A stretch of DNA of 64,000 nucleotides from DASRDR01 sp044867785 (GTDB taxonomy: Bacteria; Methylomirabilota; Methylomirabilia; Rokubacteriales; DASRDR01), in contig JBIOVM010000185.1 in NCBI GenBank assembly GCA_044867785.1, forward strand, positions 30,829-94,828, written 5' to 3'. Positions 16,373 to 24,338 of the stretch are shown here, piece after piece (within the stretch, counting starts at the first letter, position 1; the number at the start of each line of letters is the position of its first letter). A model generated the notes under the pieces. The model searched no databases. It saw only the letters and a program-made list of their open reading frames with translations, and was not told where the DNA came from. The translations under genes were made by a program, and so were the position numbers.

Positions 16373-16573
16373 ATGGCCGACCAGCAGAAGAAGAAGGTAG
16401 AGCGGCCGAAGGGCGACGGGGACGGCGACGGGGCGTCCGCGAATCCCGAGGTGTCGAAGAAGGGCAAGAAGATCAAGGAAGACCTCGACAAGCTTCTGGA
16501 CGAGATCGACGACATCCTGGAGGAGAACGCCGAGGAATTCGTCAAGAGCTACGTCCAACGGGGCGGGGAATAG
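16373..16573 (+). CDS. pup: Prokaryotic ubiquitin-like protein (Pup/UBact family), ending Gly-Gly-Glu
   Basis: A 66-residue, highly charged, probably disordered protein. Residues 1-33 are Lys/Asp/Gly-rich. Residues 34-58 match the coiled-coil part of Pup that binds the proteasomal ATPase (DKLLDEIDDILEENAEEF), and the C-terminus is VKSYVQRGGE. Pup is ligated through its C-terminal glutamate to lysines of target proteins by PafA and marks them for the Mpa-proteasome. Here the last residue is already Glu, so deamidation by Dop would not be needed. It lies 10 bases after dcd, with AGGAGA overlapping the dcd stop, and 7 bases before fmdB. No pafA, dop, mpa or prcAB gene is in the window. Confidence 0.88.
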   Translation: MADQQKKKVERPKGDGDGDGASANPEVSKKGKKIKEDLDKLLDEIDDILEENAEEFVKSYVQRGGE

Positions 16574-16580
16574 GGCGGCG

Positions 16581-16790
16581 ATGCCGATCTACGAGTACCG
16601 GTGCGGCGCGTGCGGGCGGGCGTTCGAGCGGCTCGTCTACGGGCCGGAGGCCGTGCAGTGCCCTGCTTGCGACAGCGCGAGCGTGACGCGTCTGCTGTCC
16701 TTGTTCGGGATGAAGACCGGACAGGGCGCCGTGGCCTCGGCGGGCGGCGGCGGGTGCGGCTGCGGTCGAGGCGGGTGCGGCTGCCACTGA
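16581..16790 (+). CDS. FmdB-family zinc-ribbon protein
   Basis: A 69-residue protein that begins MPIYEYRCGACGRAFE, the standard opening of FmdB-type regulatory zinc ribbons, with the second cysteine pair in VQCPACDSASV (about residues 26-34). It ends in a Gly/Cys-rich tail (GCGCGRGGCGCH) that could bind extra metal. FmdB was linked to amide-gene regulation in Methylophilus, but most members have no proven role. It follows the pup-like gene by 7 bases and is the last gene before a clear terminator, so dcd, pup and this gene form one operon. Confidence 0.88.
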   Translation: MPIYEYRCGACGRAFERLVYGPEAVQCPACDSASVTRLLSLFGMKTGQGAVASAGGGGCGCGRGGCGCH

Positions 16791-16825
16791 CGCGCGGCGC
16801 CCCAGCACGCGCGATCGAGTGGCGG

Positions 16826-16853
16826 GGGGCCGAGAGGCCCCTTTCGCGTTTTT
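16826..16853 (+). terminator. Rho-independent terminator of the dcd-pup-fmdB operon
   Basis: Perfect 6-bp G/C stem GGGGCC/GGCCCC (16826-16831 with 16836-16841), loop GAGA, followed by TTTCGCGTTTTT to 16853. It ends the operon 36 bases after fmdB and separates it from the IOR gene. Confidence 0.75.
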
Positions 16854-16878
16854 GCGGCCCGGCCGAGGAGCGAGCCAC

Positions 16879-19800
16879 GTGGACACGCGCCTGACGGCGG
16901 GGGACGTGTCCGAGGCCTTCACCCTCGAGGCGAAGTACCGGCTCGAGGACGGGCGCATCTTCCTCTCCGGCATCCAGGCCCTGGTCCGACTGCCGCTCGA
17001 CCAGCATCGCGCCGACCGGCGGCGCGGCCTCCGGACCGCCACGCTCATCTCCGGTTACCGGGGGTCACCGCTCGGGGGGCTCGACCAGACGGTCGAGCGA
17101 CACCGGGCGCTCTTGGCCGAGCACCAGGTCGTGTTCATCTCGGGCGTCAACGAGGACCTGGGCGCCACCGCGGTGTTCGGAAGCCAGCTCGCCCACGTCT
17201 ACGGCGGCGCGCGCCACGACGGCGTCCTCGGCATGTGGTACGGGAAGGCGCCCGGCGTCGACCGCAGCGGCGACATCCTGCGCCACGCGAACTTCGCGGG
17301 CGTCGGGCGTCACGGTGGCGTGCTGGCCCTCGCGGGGGACGACCCGCAAGCCAAGTCCTCGACCCTCCCGACGCACTCCGAGGTCGCCTTCTACGACTTC
17401 CACATGCCGGTCCTCTTCCCCGGGAGCGTCCAGGACATCCTCGACCTGGGGCGCCTCGGATTCGAGCTGTCGCGCTACTCGGGACTCTGGGTGGCGCTCA
17501 AGGTCGTGACCGACGTCGCCGATGCGGTCGGCACCGCGACGGTGCACCCCGACCGGGTCGCGATCGTCGACCCGGGCTTCACCTTCGAGGGCCGCCCCTG
17601 GGAGGTTCGCCAGCCGCCCGGCCTCCTGCCTCCCTACACGCTCGACGTGGAGCGCGAGATCGTGTACGGGCGCCTGGAGGCCGCCCGGGCATTCGCTGCC
17701 GCCAACGGGATCAACCGGATCACGGTCCCGACGCCCGGCGCGTGGCTGGGGATCGTGTCGGCCGGCAAGGCGTACTACGACCTCCGGCAGGCGCTGGCCG
17801 ACCTGGGGCTCGACGACGAGGCCCTCCGGCGCCACGGGATCCGCCTCCTGAAGCTCGGCATGCTCTTCCCCCTCGAGCGGGGGATCGTGACGGAGTTCGC
17901 GCGAGGGCTGGAGGAGGTGCTCGTCGTCGAGGAGAAGCGCGGCTTCCTCGAGCTGCTCCTTCGCGAAGCGCTCTACGATCTCTCCGATCGCCCGCGCATC
18001 GTCGGCAAGCGCGACGAGGCGGGCCAAGTTCTCGTGCCGGCCGACGGCGAGCTCGACGCCGACGCGGTCGCCCGTGTCGTCGCCCGCCGGCTCGAGCGGC
18101 GGCTCGCGCTCGACTCGGTCCGCGCCCGGGTGGCGGTGATCGAGGCCGCCCGGGAGCGGCCGGTGTCACTCACCCTGGCGCGCCCGCCGTTCTTCTGCTC
18201 CGGGTGCCCGCACAACCGCTCGACCGTCGTGCCCGAGGGCTCGATGGCCGCCGCCGGCATCGGCTGTCACGGGCTCGCCATGAACATGGGCCGCAACGTC
18301 TTCGGGATCACCCAGATGGGGGGCGAGGGGGCGCAGTGGGTGGGCCTCGCCCCGTTCGTCGACGTGCCGCACCTGTTCCAGCAGCTCGGGGACGGGACGC
18401 TCTTCCACTCCGGATCGCTCGCGATCCGCCAGGCGGTCTCCGCGGGCACGAACGTCACGTTCAAGATCCTCTACAACTCGGCAGTCGCGATGACCGGCGG
18501 GCAGGACGCGGCGGGCGCGGTGCCGGTCCCGGATCTGACCCGTCAGCTGGAGGCCGAGGGCGTGCGTCGGATCCTGGTGCTGACCGACGAGCCCGACAAG
18601 TACGGAGGGGATGCGCGCTGGGCGCCCGGCACGGAGGTCTGGCACCGTGATCGCCTCGACGAGGCCCAGCGGATCCTGCGCGAGGCCCCGGGCGTCACCG
18701 CGCTGATCTACGACCAGCGCTGCGCCGCGGAGAAGCGTCGACTCCGGAAGCGAGGAAAGCTCCCCGATCCGGCCCTGCGCGTGGTGATCAACGAGCTCGT
18801 CTGCGAGGGATGCGGCGATTGCGGGGTCAAGTCGAACTGCCTGTCGGTCCAGCCCGTGGAGACGGAGTTCGGCCGCAAGACGCAGATCCACCAGTCATCG
18901 TGCAACAAGGACTACTCGTGCCTGCGGGGTGACTGCCCGTCCTTCCTCACGGTCGTGCCGGTCGGTGGCGCGCGCCCGCGATCGCGCAAGCGGTACACGG
19001 TCGCGCGCGAGCTGCCCGAGCCGGAGCTGCGCGTGCGCCGCGCGGCGAACCTCTTCCTGATGGGGATCGGCGGCACCGGCGTGGTCACGGTGAACCAGGT
19101 GTTGGGGACGGCGGCGCTCCTCTACGGCAAGCACGTCGCCGGGCTGGACCAGACGGGCTTGAGTCAGAAGGGTGGGCCGGTCGTCTCTCACCTCTGCGTG
19201 GCCGACACCGAGGCGGACGTGGCCGGGAAGGTGGGCGTGGCCGAGGCCGACGCGTACCTGGGCTTCGACCTCCTCGTCGCGACCGCCCCGCCCAACCTCT
19301 TGCGGGCGCGCCCCGACCTCACGATCGCGGTCGTGTCCACCACTCAGGTTCCGACGGGGGCGATGGTCGCTTCGACGGACGTGCCGTTCCCGGACCCCGG
19401 CGGGCTCCTCACGGCGATCAACCGCGTGAGCCGGAAGGACGAGAACGTCTTCGTCGACGCCCTGGGGCTCGGGGAAGCGCTCTTCGGGGATCACATGGCC
19501 GCCAACATGATCGTCCTGGGGGCAGCCTACCAGGCGGGCGCGATCCCGATCCGGGCGGCCGCCATCGAGCGAGCCATCGCCCTCAACGGGGTTCAGGTCG
19601 AGATGAACACTCAGGCGTTCCGCGTCGGCCGGCTCGTGGTGGCCGAGCCCGGCTGGACGGGCACGGTGGAGCGAAGCCGCGCCGGCGCGGTAGCGATTCG
19701 CGGCGAGCTCACGGCAGAGGCGCGGGCCCTGGTCGATTCCGTGAGTGCCGCCGGCGAGCTTCGACGCCTCCTGGCGGCGCGCGTCCCGGAGCTGATCGCT

Positions 19801-20361
19801 TATCAGGATGCGCGGTACGCGGGGCGCTACGTCGACTTCGTCGCGAGGGTCGCCGCGGCGGAGCGGGCCGCAGTGCCGGGGGAGAGCCGCCTGGCCGAGG
19901 CCGTGGCGCGGTACCTCTACAAGCTGATGGCCTACAAGGACGAGTACGAGGTCGCCCGCCTCCACCTCCGACCCGAGGTGAGGGAGTCGATCCGCGCCGA
20001 GCTGGGCGAGGCCGCCGTGCGCTACCAGCTCCACCCGCCGCTGCTCCGGGCGCTCGGGCTCGAGCGAAAGCTCTCGCTCGGGACCTGGGTCGAGGGCGTG
20101 TTCCGGCTCCTGGTCGTCTGCCGCGGACTCCGCGGCACCGCGCTCGATCCGTTCGGGTACGCCCGGGTCCGTCGGGTCGAGCGGACGCTGGTGGAGGACT
20201 ACCGGGGCATGGTCGAGCGCGCAATCGCCGGACTCGGGCCGGCGAGTCACGAGCGCGCGGTCCGGATCGCGTGCCTTCCGGACGTCGTGCGCGGCTACGA
20301 GGAGGTCAAGCTCCGGAGCGTCCAGCGTTTCCGCGAGGCGGCGCAGGGCTTGGGCGCCTGA
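16879..20361 (+). CDS. Indolepyruvate ferredoxin oxidoreductase, fused IorA/IorB type
   Basis: A 1,160-residue single-chain enzyme that oxidatively decarboxylates aryl- or branched 2-oxoacids to acyl-CoA with ferredoxin as acceptor. Order: pyrimidine-binding domain (residues 1-400; SGYRGSPLGGLD, VNEDLGATAVFGSQ), thiamine diphosphate domain (about 430-620; FFCSGCPHNRST, GIGCHG), a ferredoxin-like insert with cysteines at about 641-682 (CEGCGDCGVKSNC, CNKDYSCLRGDCPSF), and the gamma domain (about 720-910; GIGGTGVVTVNQVLG, GLSQKGGPVVSHL) with a C-terminal extension. The GTG at 16879 has GAGGAG 9 bases upstream and lies after a terminator. A LysR regulator follows 14 bases later. Likely role is amino-acid or aromatic 2-oxoacid degradation. 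Confidence 0.93.
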   Translation: MDTRLTAGDVSEAFTLEAKYRLEDGRIFLSGIQALVRLPLDQHRADRRRGLRTATLISGYRGSPLGGLDQTVERHRALLAEHQVVFISGVNEDLGATAVFGSQLAHVYGGARHDGVLGMWYGKAPGVDRSGDILRHANFAGVGRHGGVLALAGDDPQAKSSTLPTHSEVAFYDFHMPVLFPGSVQDILDLGRLGFELSRYSGLWVALKVVTDVADAVGTATVHPDRVAIVDPGFTFEGRPWEVRQPPGLLPPYTLDVEREIVYGRLEAARAFAAANGINRITVPTPGAWLGIVSAGKAYYDLRQALADLGLDDEALRRHGIRLLKLGMLFPLERGIVTEFARGLEEVLVVEEKRGFLELLLREALYDLSDRPRIVGKRDEAGQVLVPADGELDADAVARVVARRLERRLALDSVRARVAVIEAARERPVSLTLARPPFFCSGCPHNRSTVVPEGSMAAAGIGCHGLAMNMGRNVFGITQMGGEGAQWVGLAPFVDVPHLFQQLGDGTLFHSGSLAIRQAVSAGTNVTFKILYNSAVAMTGGQDAAGAVPVPDLTRQLEAEGVRRILVLTDEPDKYGGDARWAPGTEVWHRDRLDEAQRILREAPGVTALIYDQRCAAEKRRLRKRGKLPDPALRVVINELVCEGCGDCGVKSNCLSVQPVETEFGRKTQIHQSSCNKDYSCLRGDCPSFLTVVPVGGARPRSRKRYTVARELPEPELRVRRAANLFLMGIGGTGVVTVNQVLGTAALLYGKHVAGLDQTGLSQKGGPVVSHLCVADTEADVAGKVGVAEADAYLGFDLLVATAPPNLLRARPDLTIAVVSTTQVPTGAMVASTDVPFPDPGGLLTAINRVSRKDENVFVDALGLGEALFGDHMAANMIVLGAAYQAGAIPIRAAAIERAIALNGVQVEMNTQAFRVGRLVVAEPGWTGTVERSRAGAVAIRGELTAEARALVDSVSAAGELRRLLAARVPELIAYQDARYAGRYVDFVARVAAAERAAVPGESRLAEAVARYLYKLMAYKDEYEVARLHLRPEVRESIRAELGEAAVRYQLHPPLLRALGLERKLSLGTWVEGVFRLLVVCRGLRGTALDPFGYARVRRVERTLVEDYRGMVERAIAGLGPASHERAVRIACLPDVVRGYEEVKLRSVQRFREAAQGLGA

Positions 20362-20375
20362 ACGGCGCCGACGTC

Positions 20376-21284
20376 ATGGATCTCCGTCAGCTCGAGGTCT
20401 TTGCCGGGGTGTACGAGCTCCGGAGCTTCTCCCGCGCCGCCTCGGCGCTCCGGCTGACGCAGTCCACCGTGAGCGAGCACGTCCGCCTCCTGGAAGAGGA
20501 GCTCGGGACGCGGGTCTTCGACCGTCTGAGCCGCGAGACCGTGCCGACCCGCGCGGGCGAGCTCCTCTACGGCTATGCGCGGCAGATGCTGCTCCTCCGG
20601 GCGGAGGCGCGGCAGGCCCTCGACCAGTTCCTCGGCCAGGTCACCGGGACGCTCCTCGTGGGGGCGAGCACGATCCCCGGCGAGTACGTGCTGCCGGCGG
20701 TCATCGGCCGCTTCCGCGGGCGGCATCCCCGCGTCGCCATCACGCTCCAGATCTCCGACTCGCGCGGGATCTCGCAGGCCGTGCTGGACGGACAGGTGGA
20801 CGTGGGCGTCGTGGGCGCCGATCCCGGCAACCGCGTGCTCGAGACGCGGGCGCTGATGCCGGACGAGCTCGTTCTCGTGATCCCGCCGAGCCACGCGTGG
20901 GCCGGCCGCCAAGAGGCCACGCTCGCCGAGCTCCGGACCGAGCCGTTGATCGTGCGCGAGCCGGGTTCGGGGTCGCGCCAGGCGCTCGAGCGGGCGCTGG
21001 AGACGTCGGGGCGCGGCCTCGGGGACATGCAGGTGGTCGCCGAGATGGGGTCCACCAGCGCGATCAAGCAGGCCGTGAAGGCGGGCGTCGGCGTGTCGAT
21101 CGTGTCGCGCCGCGCGGTCGAGGACGAGTGCAGGCACGGTCTTCTGGGGTGCGTGAAGCTCAAGGACCTGGCGGTCACGCGGCAGTTCTACATGGTCGTC
21201 CACACCGGTCGCTCGCGCTCGCCCCTCTGCCAGGCGTTCCTGGAGTTCCTGAAGAGCGACGGCCAACCGCCTCTGGCTCCCTGA
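20376..21284 (+). CDS. LysR-family transcriptional regulator
   Basis: A 302-residue regulator with an N-terminal winged helix-turn-helix (MDLRQLEVFAGVYELRSF, TQSTVSEHVRLLEEELG; residues 1-60) and a CysB-type effector domain from about residue 90. The segment VGASTIPGEYVLPAVIGRF and GSTSAIKQAVKAGVGVSIVSR resemble, from memory, a LysR subgroup found with selenium-metabolism genes; that is only a resemblance. It lies 14 bases after the IOR gene in the same direction, not divergently as LysR genes often do, so it may be cotranscribed with it. I chose ATG 20376 because the family N-terminus begins there. A 13-bp inverted repeat spans its stop codon. Confidence 0.9.
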   Translation: MDLRQLEVFAGVYELRSFSRAASALRLTQSTVSEHVRLLEEELGTRVFDRLSRETVPTRAGELLYGYARQMLLLRAEARQALDQFLGQVTGTLLVGASTIPGEYVLPAVIGRFRGRHPRVAITLQISDSRGISQAVLDGQVDVGVVGADPGNRVLETRALMPDELVLVIPPSHAWAGRQEATLAELRTEPLIVREPGSGSRQALERALETSGRGLGDMQVVAEMGSTSAIKQAVKAGVGVSIVSRRAVEDECRHGLLGCVKLKDLAVTRQFYMVVHTGRSRSPLCQAFLEFLKSDGQPPLAP

Positions 21285-21322
21285 CCGTCCCCGGCCGCGC
21301 CACCGAGAGCGGTCAGGGAGCC
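21275..21322. terminator. Inverted repeat between convergent genes, candidate bidirectional terminator
   Basis: A perfect 13-bp inverted repeat, GGCTCCCTGACCG (21275-21287) with CGGTCAGGGAGCC (21310-21322), encloses a 22-base loop. The left arm contains the LysR stop codon and the right arm ends 4 bases before the stop of the convergent transglutaminase-like gene. There is no T tract on either side, so it may act by Rho-assisted or 3'-end-protecting folding rather than as a classic intrinsic terminator. Confidence 0.55.
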
Positions 21323-21326
21323 GGCG

Positions 21327-22403
21327 TCAAAGCGCGATCGCCCGGGACGTGATGGTGTAGCGGAACTGCTCCGGGTCGAGGCTGTCGCGCCGTCCTTCCG
21401 CCGTCTCGGCCTGGGGATACATGAGGAAGGCCACGGGCGTTCCCGTCGAGCGCGGCAGCCTGACGTCGTGGGCGTAGTTGTAAGCCATCCAGTTCATCTC
21501 CCAGGCGCCGAAGAGCTTGGCCCGCGCCCGCTGGACCCGAGGATCGCCGAGCGGCAGTCCGCCGGGCTTCTCCTCGAGCACGACCTTGCGGACGTCGGCG
21601 GGATCCACCGGGACCCAGCCGTGCCCAGCCAGGTAGAACTCCGCGCGGCAGTGCTGGGCCCGCGTGATGTCCCCGCTCTTGCCCAGGCTCTTGAACTCCG
21701 AGGAGTCCGCGACGCGAATCCCGTAGACGTCGCGGGCCGGAAGGCCGACGGAGCGCGCGAACCCGACGAACAGCGCGTTGAGGTCGGCGCACTTTCCGCC
21801 CAGATTCTTCGTCTCCAGCATGGTCTTGATGTCGCCCAGCCCACAGCCCTTGACCTTCGGGTCGCGGAACGTGTTGTCGACGATCCACTCGTAGAGGGCG
21901 CGGGCCTTCTCCAGGTCGGTCCTGGCGCCCTGGATGATCTCGCGGGCGGTCGCCTCGACGATCCCATCCGTGCGGATGAGGTCGCTGGCCTCGAGATAGC
22001 GGCGGAGCGTGGCTGGATCCTCGGCGCCGACCCGGCCCGGCGCGCTGAGGTCCGTGTGACGGTCGCGCGTGCTGATGCGCGTGATCACCTCGAGCGTCGG
22101 AGCCGCCGTCCCGGTCGGCCACTCGGCGACGACGAGCGCGGCGCCGTACCGGGGATCCCTGACTGCGCTCGCGCTCTCCGCGTTGCCGCTCCACGTGTGG
22201 CCGAGCGACCTCTGGTAGTCCGTGTCCTCGACCAGCGGCAGGGGGATCCAGGCGCGGGTGGTTCCCGTCGGGTTCAAGACCTCGACGCGGGTGGTGACCT
22301 CGAATCCTCGCCACCCTTCCGTCCCCCACGCCCTTGAAAGGCCGGGTAGTGTCGCGCACAGCGGGCCCAGCGCGGCCGTCCTCACGAAGTCGCGTCTCCG
22401 CAT
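21327..22403 (-). CDS. Exported transglutaminase-like cysteine protease-fold protein
   Basis: A 358-residue protein with a twin-arginine-like leader (MRRRDFVRTAALGPLCATLPG, cleavage near residue 25). The N-terminal half is beta-rich and resembles transglutaminase N domains (FEVTTRVEVLNPTGTTRAWIPLP). The C-terminal transglutaminase core has the Cys-His-Asp triad: Cys in GGKCADLNALFV (about 205), His in AQHCRAEFY (about 251) and Asp in WVPVDPADVRK (about 267). Bacterial members are usually proteases or peptidases of unknown substrate, not crosslinkers. It has its own promoter (22468-22440) and a GGAGG ribosome site 7 bases before the ATG. Confidence 0.85.
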   Translation of the reverse strand: MRRRDFVRTAALGPLCATLPGLSRAWGTEGWRGFEVTTRVEVLNPTGTTRAWIPLPLVEDTDYQRSLGHTWSGNAESASAVRDPRYGAALVVAEWPTGTAAPTLEVITRISTRDRHTDLSAPGRVGAEDPATLRRYLEASDLIRTDGIVEATAREIIQGARTDLEKARALYEWIVDNTFRDPKVKGCGLGDIKTMLETKNLGGKCADLNALFVGFARSVGLPARDVYGIRVADSSEFKSLGKSGDITRAQHCRAEFYLAGHGWVPVDPADVRKVVLEEKPGGLPLGDPRVQRARAKLFGAWEMNWMAYNYAHDVRLPRSTGTPVAFLMYPQAETAEGRRDSLDPEQFRYTITSRAIAL

Positions 22404-22439
22404 CGGTCATCCTCCAGTACGGAAATCGAGGGCGGGGCG

Positions 22440-22468
22440 ATTGTAAGCGACAGTGACGATGGGATCAA
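22440..22468 (-). promoter_or_regulatory. Predicted sigma-70 promoter of the transglutaminase-like gene
   Basis: On the minus strand TTGATC (22468-22463), 17-base spacer, TACAAT (22445-22440). Transcription would start near 22433, giving a leader of about 30 bases with GGAGG at 22415-22411. Confidence 0.6.
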
Positions 22469-22529
22469 ATCGATCGAACCGATATGAGAGGCCGAGCGTC
22501 ATCGCCGGGCGACAGTCTCTCGGATCAGC

Positions 22530-23117
22530 TCAGGGAACGACCTTCAACAGCCCGTCGAAGAAGGCGAACGCCGGAGGGCTCGCCCAGTCACGCGCCCCTT
22601 GCGCCTGGTACCGCCGCGTGAGCGTCCGGTCGAGCACGAAAGTCGAGGGAAGGGCCCACACCCGCTGGGATCGGGCGACCGACTGGTCGGGGTCGAGGCC
22701 GACGGCCAAGGTGAGGCTGTGGCGCTTGAGGAACGGGCGCACGACCGCCGCGCCCTCCCGGTCCACCGACAAGGCGACGACCACGAGACCCCGGCCGCGA
22801 TACGCCTGGGCGAGTCGCTCCATGGCCGGCATTTCCTCCAGGCAGGGCTCGCACCAGGTCGCCCAGAAGTTCAGCAGCACGACCTGGCCCTTGAAGTCCG
22901 AGAGATTCAGCGTGCCGCCGGCCGGCGTCGCGACGCTGAACGCGATCGGCGCGTCTCTCCCGTCGAGCCGCGTGAGACGCAACGCCGCCGAAGGCGCCTC
23001 GCCCGAGGCGGACAGCCCCGTCAGGAGCACGAGCGCGAGCACCGACGCGCGCGCCAACGCGACGGGGTGCGTCCAGCCCCGCCCGCCGCGGGCGGGCCCG
23101 GCGCGACCTCCGTTCAC
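22530..23117 (-). CDS. TlpA-like thioredoxin-fold protein
   Basis: A 195-residue membrane-anchored or exported thiol-disulfide oxidoreductase. An N-terminal hydrophobic segment (VALARASVLALVLLTGLSA, about residues 18-36) precedes an AhpC/TSA-type thioredoxin domain: GGTLNLSDFKGQVVLLNFWATWCEPCLEEMPAM with the redox WCEPC near residues 88-92, and the cis-proline region WALPSTFVLD. TlpA/ResA proteins reduce apocytochrome c or copper-site cysteines in the periplasm with electrons from CcdA, and a ccdA gene is present at 13118. The GTG start overlaps the upstream LLM stop as GTGA; the coupling is with an unrelated enzyme. Confidence 0.85.
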   Translation of the reverse strand: MNGGRAGPARGGRGWTHPVALARASVLALVLLTGLSASGEAPSAALRLTRLDGRDAPIAFSVATPAGGTLNLSDFKGQVVLLNFWATWCEPCLEEMPAMERLAQAYRGRGLVVVALSVDREGAAVVRPFLKRHSLTLAVGLDPDQSVARSQRVWALPSTFVLDRTLTRRYQAQGARDWASPPAFAFFDGLLKVVP

Positions 23118-23989
23118 CTGCGGGCGCGGAGCCGGGGGACCACGTCGGTCGCGACGCGCTCGAGCACGGGAAACTGCTCCGGCCCCGGGGCGTCGACGAG
23201 GAACTCGTTGACCCCCGCTTCCCCGTAGCGCCCCACCATCTCCTCGAAGGCTCCGACGCTCGACCAGGGGTCGGCGAGCCCCTGCTCCTTCATCTTCGAC
23301 GCCCAGCCGTAGAACGAGCGCCAGATCGCCGCCGGATCCCGCCCGATCGCGGCGCAGTGCTCGTCGAGGATCCCGTTCCGCTCCCGCATCTCGTCGACCG
23401 TGCCGAACGAGTTCCACGCGTCGGCGTATTCCGCACAGATCCTCAGCATGCGCGACTTGTGCGCGCCGAGGGTCAACGGCGGCCGCGGTCGCTGAATCGG
23501 ACTCGGACGGACGTGGGCGTCGGTCAGCCGGTAGTGCTTGCCGGCGAAGGTGACCCGGCCGTGCCTGAGGAGCGCGTCGACGATCTGGACCGCCTCGTGG
23601 AAGCGCGCGACCAGCTCGCCCGGCGGGGGCAAGGGGATGCCGAACTGCTCGTGCTCGGGGACGAACCACCCGGCGCCCAGCCCCAGCTCGAGCCGGCCGT
23701 TGGACACGTGATCGACCGTCATCGCCTCGTGGGCGAGGAGGCCGGGGTGGCGGAAGGTGTTGCAGCTCACCAGCACCCCGACGCGAATGCGCTCCGTGCG
23801 CGCCGCGAGGGCGGCCAGGAGGGTCCAGCCCTCGTAGTAGGGCCCGGTCGGCCGGCTCGGCTGGTTGAAGTGGTCGCAGTCCCAGGCGCTGTCGAAGCCG
23901 AGGCGCTCGAAGTACTGCCACCGCTCGACGAGCGTGGCGAACGGCAGATTCTGGTCGGTGCAGAGCCCGAAGCGCATCCCGCGCGGCAT
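23114..23989 (-). CDS. LLM-class flavin (probably F420)-dependent oxidoreductase
   Basis: A 292-residue luciferase-like monooxygenase-fold protein. Marks are MRFGLCTDQNLPFATLVE, SAWDCDHFNQP, RIRVGVLVSCNTFRHPGLLAHEAMTVDHVSNGRLELGLGAGW and RPPLTLGAHKSRML. Proteins of this LLM branch in high-GC bacteria usually use coenzyme F420, some FMN; the substrate cannot be predicted. Of three close start codons, ATG 23989 has the best spacing (6 bases) to GGAGG; ATG 23992 and 23977 are alternatives. It is followed by the TlpA-like gene with a 4-base overlap and preceded, 80 bases upstream, by the anti-sigma-like gene on the same strand. Confidence 0.88.
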   Translation of the reverse strand: MPRGMRFGLCTDQNLPFATLVERWQYFERLGFDSAWDCDHFNQPSRPTGPYYEGWTLLAALAARTERIRVGVLVSCNTFRHPGLLAHEAMTVDHVSNGRLELGLGAGWFVPEHEQFGIPLPPPGELVARFHEAVQIVDALLRHGRVTFAGKHYRLTDAHVRPSPIQRPRPPLTLGAHKSRMLRICAEYADAWNSFGTVDEMRERNGILDEHCAAIGRDPAAIWRSFYGWASKMKEQGLADPWSSVGAFEEMVGRYGEAGVNEFLVDAPGPEQFPVLERVATDVVPRLRARR

Positions 23990-24068
23990 CATCGACCTCC
24001 GGAGAGAGTGTGAGGGCCCGTCCCCCGCGTGCTCCGGCCCCCGATTCTGGGAGGCCGTGCCGGAGGCG

Positions 24069-24338
24069 TCAAGCCGGGGGCGGCTGGGAGGCTTGCGCTT
24101 CCTTGCGCAGGAACTCGATGAGGCGCTGCGTGACCTCGGGGGGGATGTCCTCGGCGTGAAGGGTTCGCGCGATGTTCACGGTGCCGCGGTAGGTGTTGAC
24201 GAAGGACACGCAGGAGGGGCACAGGTCCAGGTGGATCTCGAGGGCGCGCTGGCGCTTGGGAGGGAGCTCGCCTTCCAGATAGTCCACGAGGAGCTCGACG
24301 CATTCGTCGCAGCGCGCCACGTGGGGAATGAGTTCCAC
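24069..24338 (-). CDS. Putative zinc-finger (zf-HC2) anti-sigma-factor-like protein
   Basis: An 89-residue cytoplasmic protein with the zinc-binding anti-sigma motif: CDECVELLVDYLEGELPP, then HLDLCPSCVSFV, giving the His-x3-Cys-x2-Cys ligands at about residues 36-43, plus an N-terminal CxxC. The C-terminal part is helical and charged, with no membrane segment. Such domains sequester ECF sigma factors and are often released by oxidation. No sigma factor gene lies beside it, so it is an orphan here; a link to the redox-type neighbours (LLM, TlpA) is only suggestive. GTG start with GGAGGAGAGG 9 bases upstream. Confidence 0.8.
   Translation of the reverse strand: MELIPHVARCDECVELLVDYLEGELPPKRQRALEIHLDLCPSCVSFVNTYRGTVNIARTLHAEDIPPEVTQRLIEFLRKEAQASQPPPA

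Noticed and set aside
16679..16790. Gly/Cys repeats at the end of the FmdB-like gene as a separate small metal-binding peptide
   Set aside because: It is in the same frame as the FmdB core with no separate start, so it is treated as the tail of that protein.
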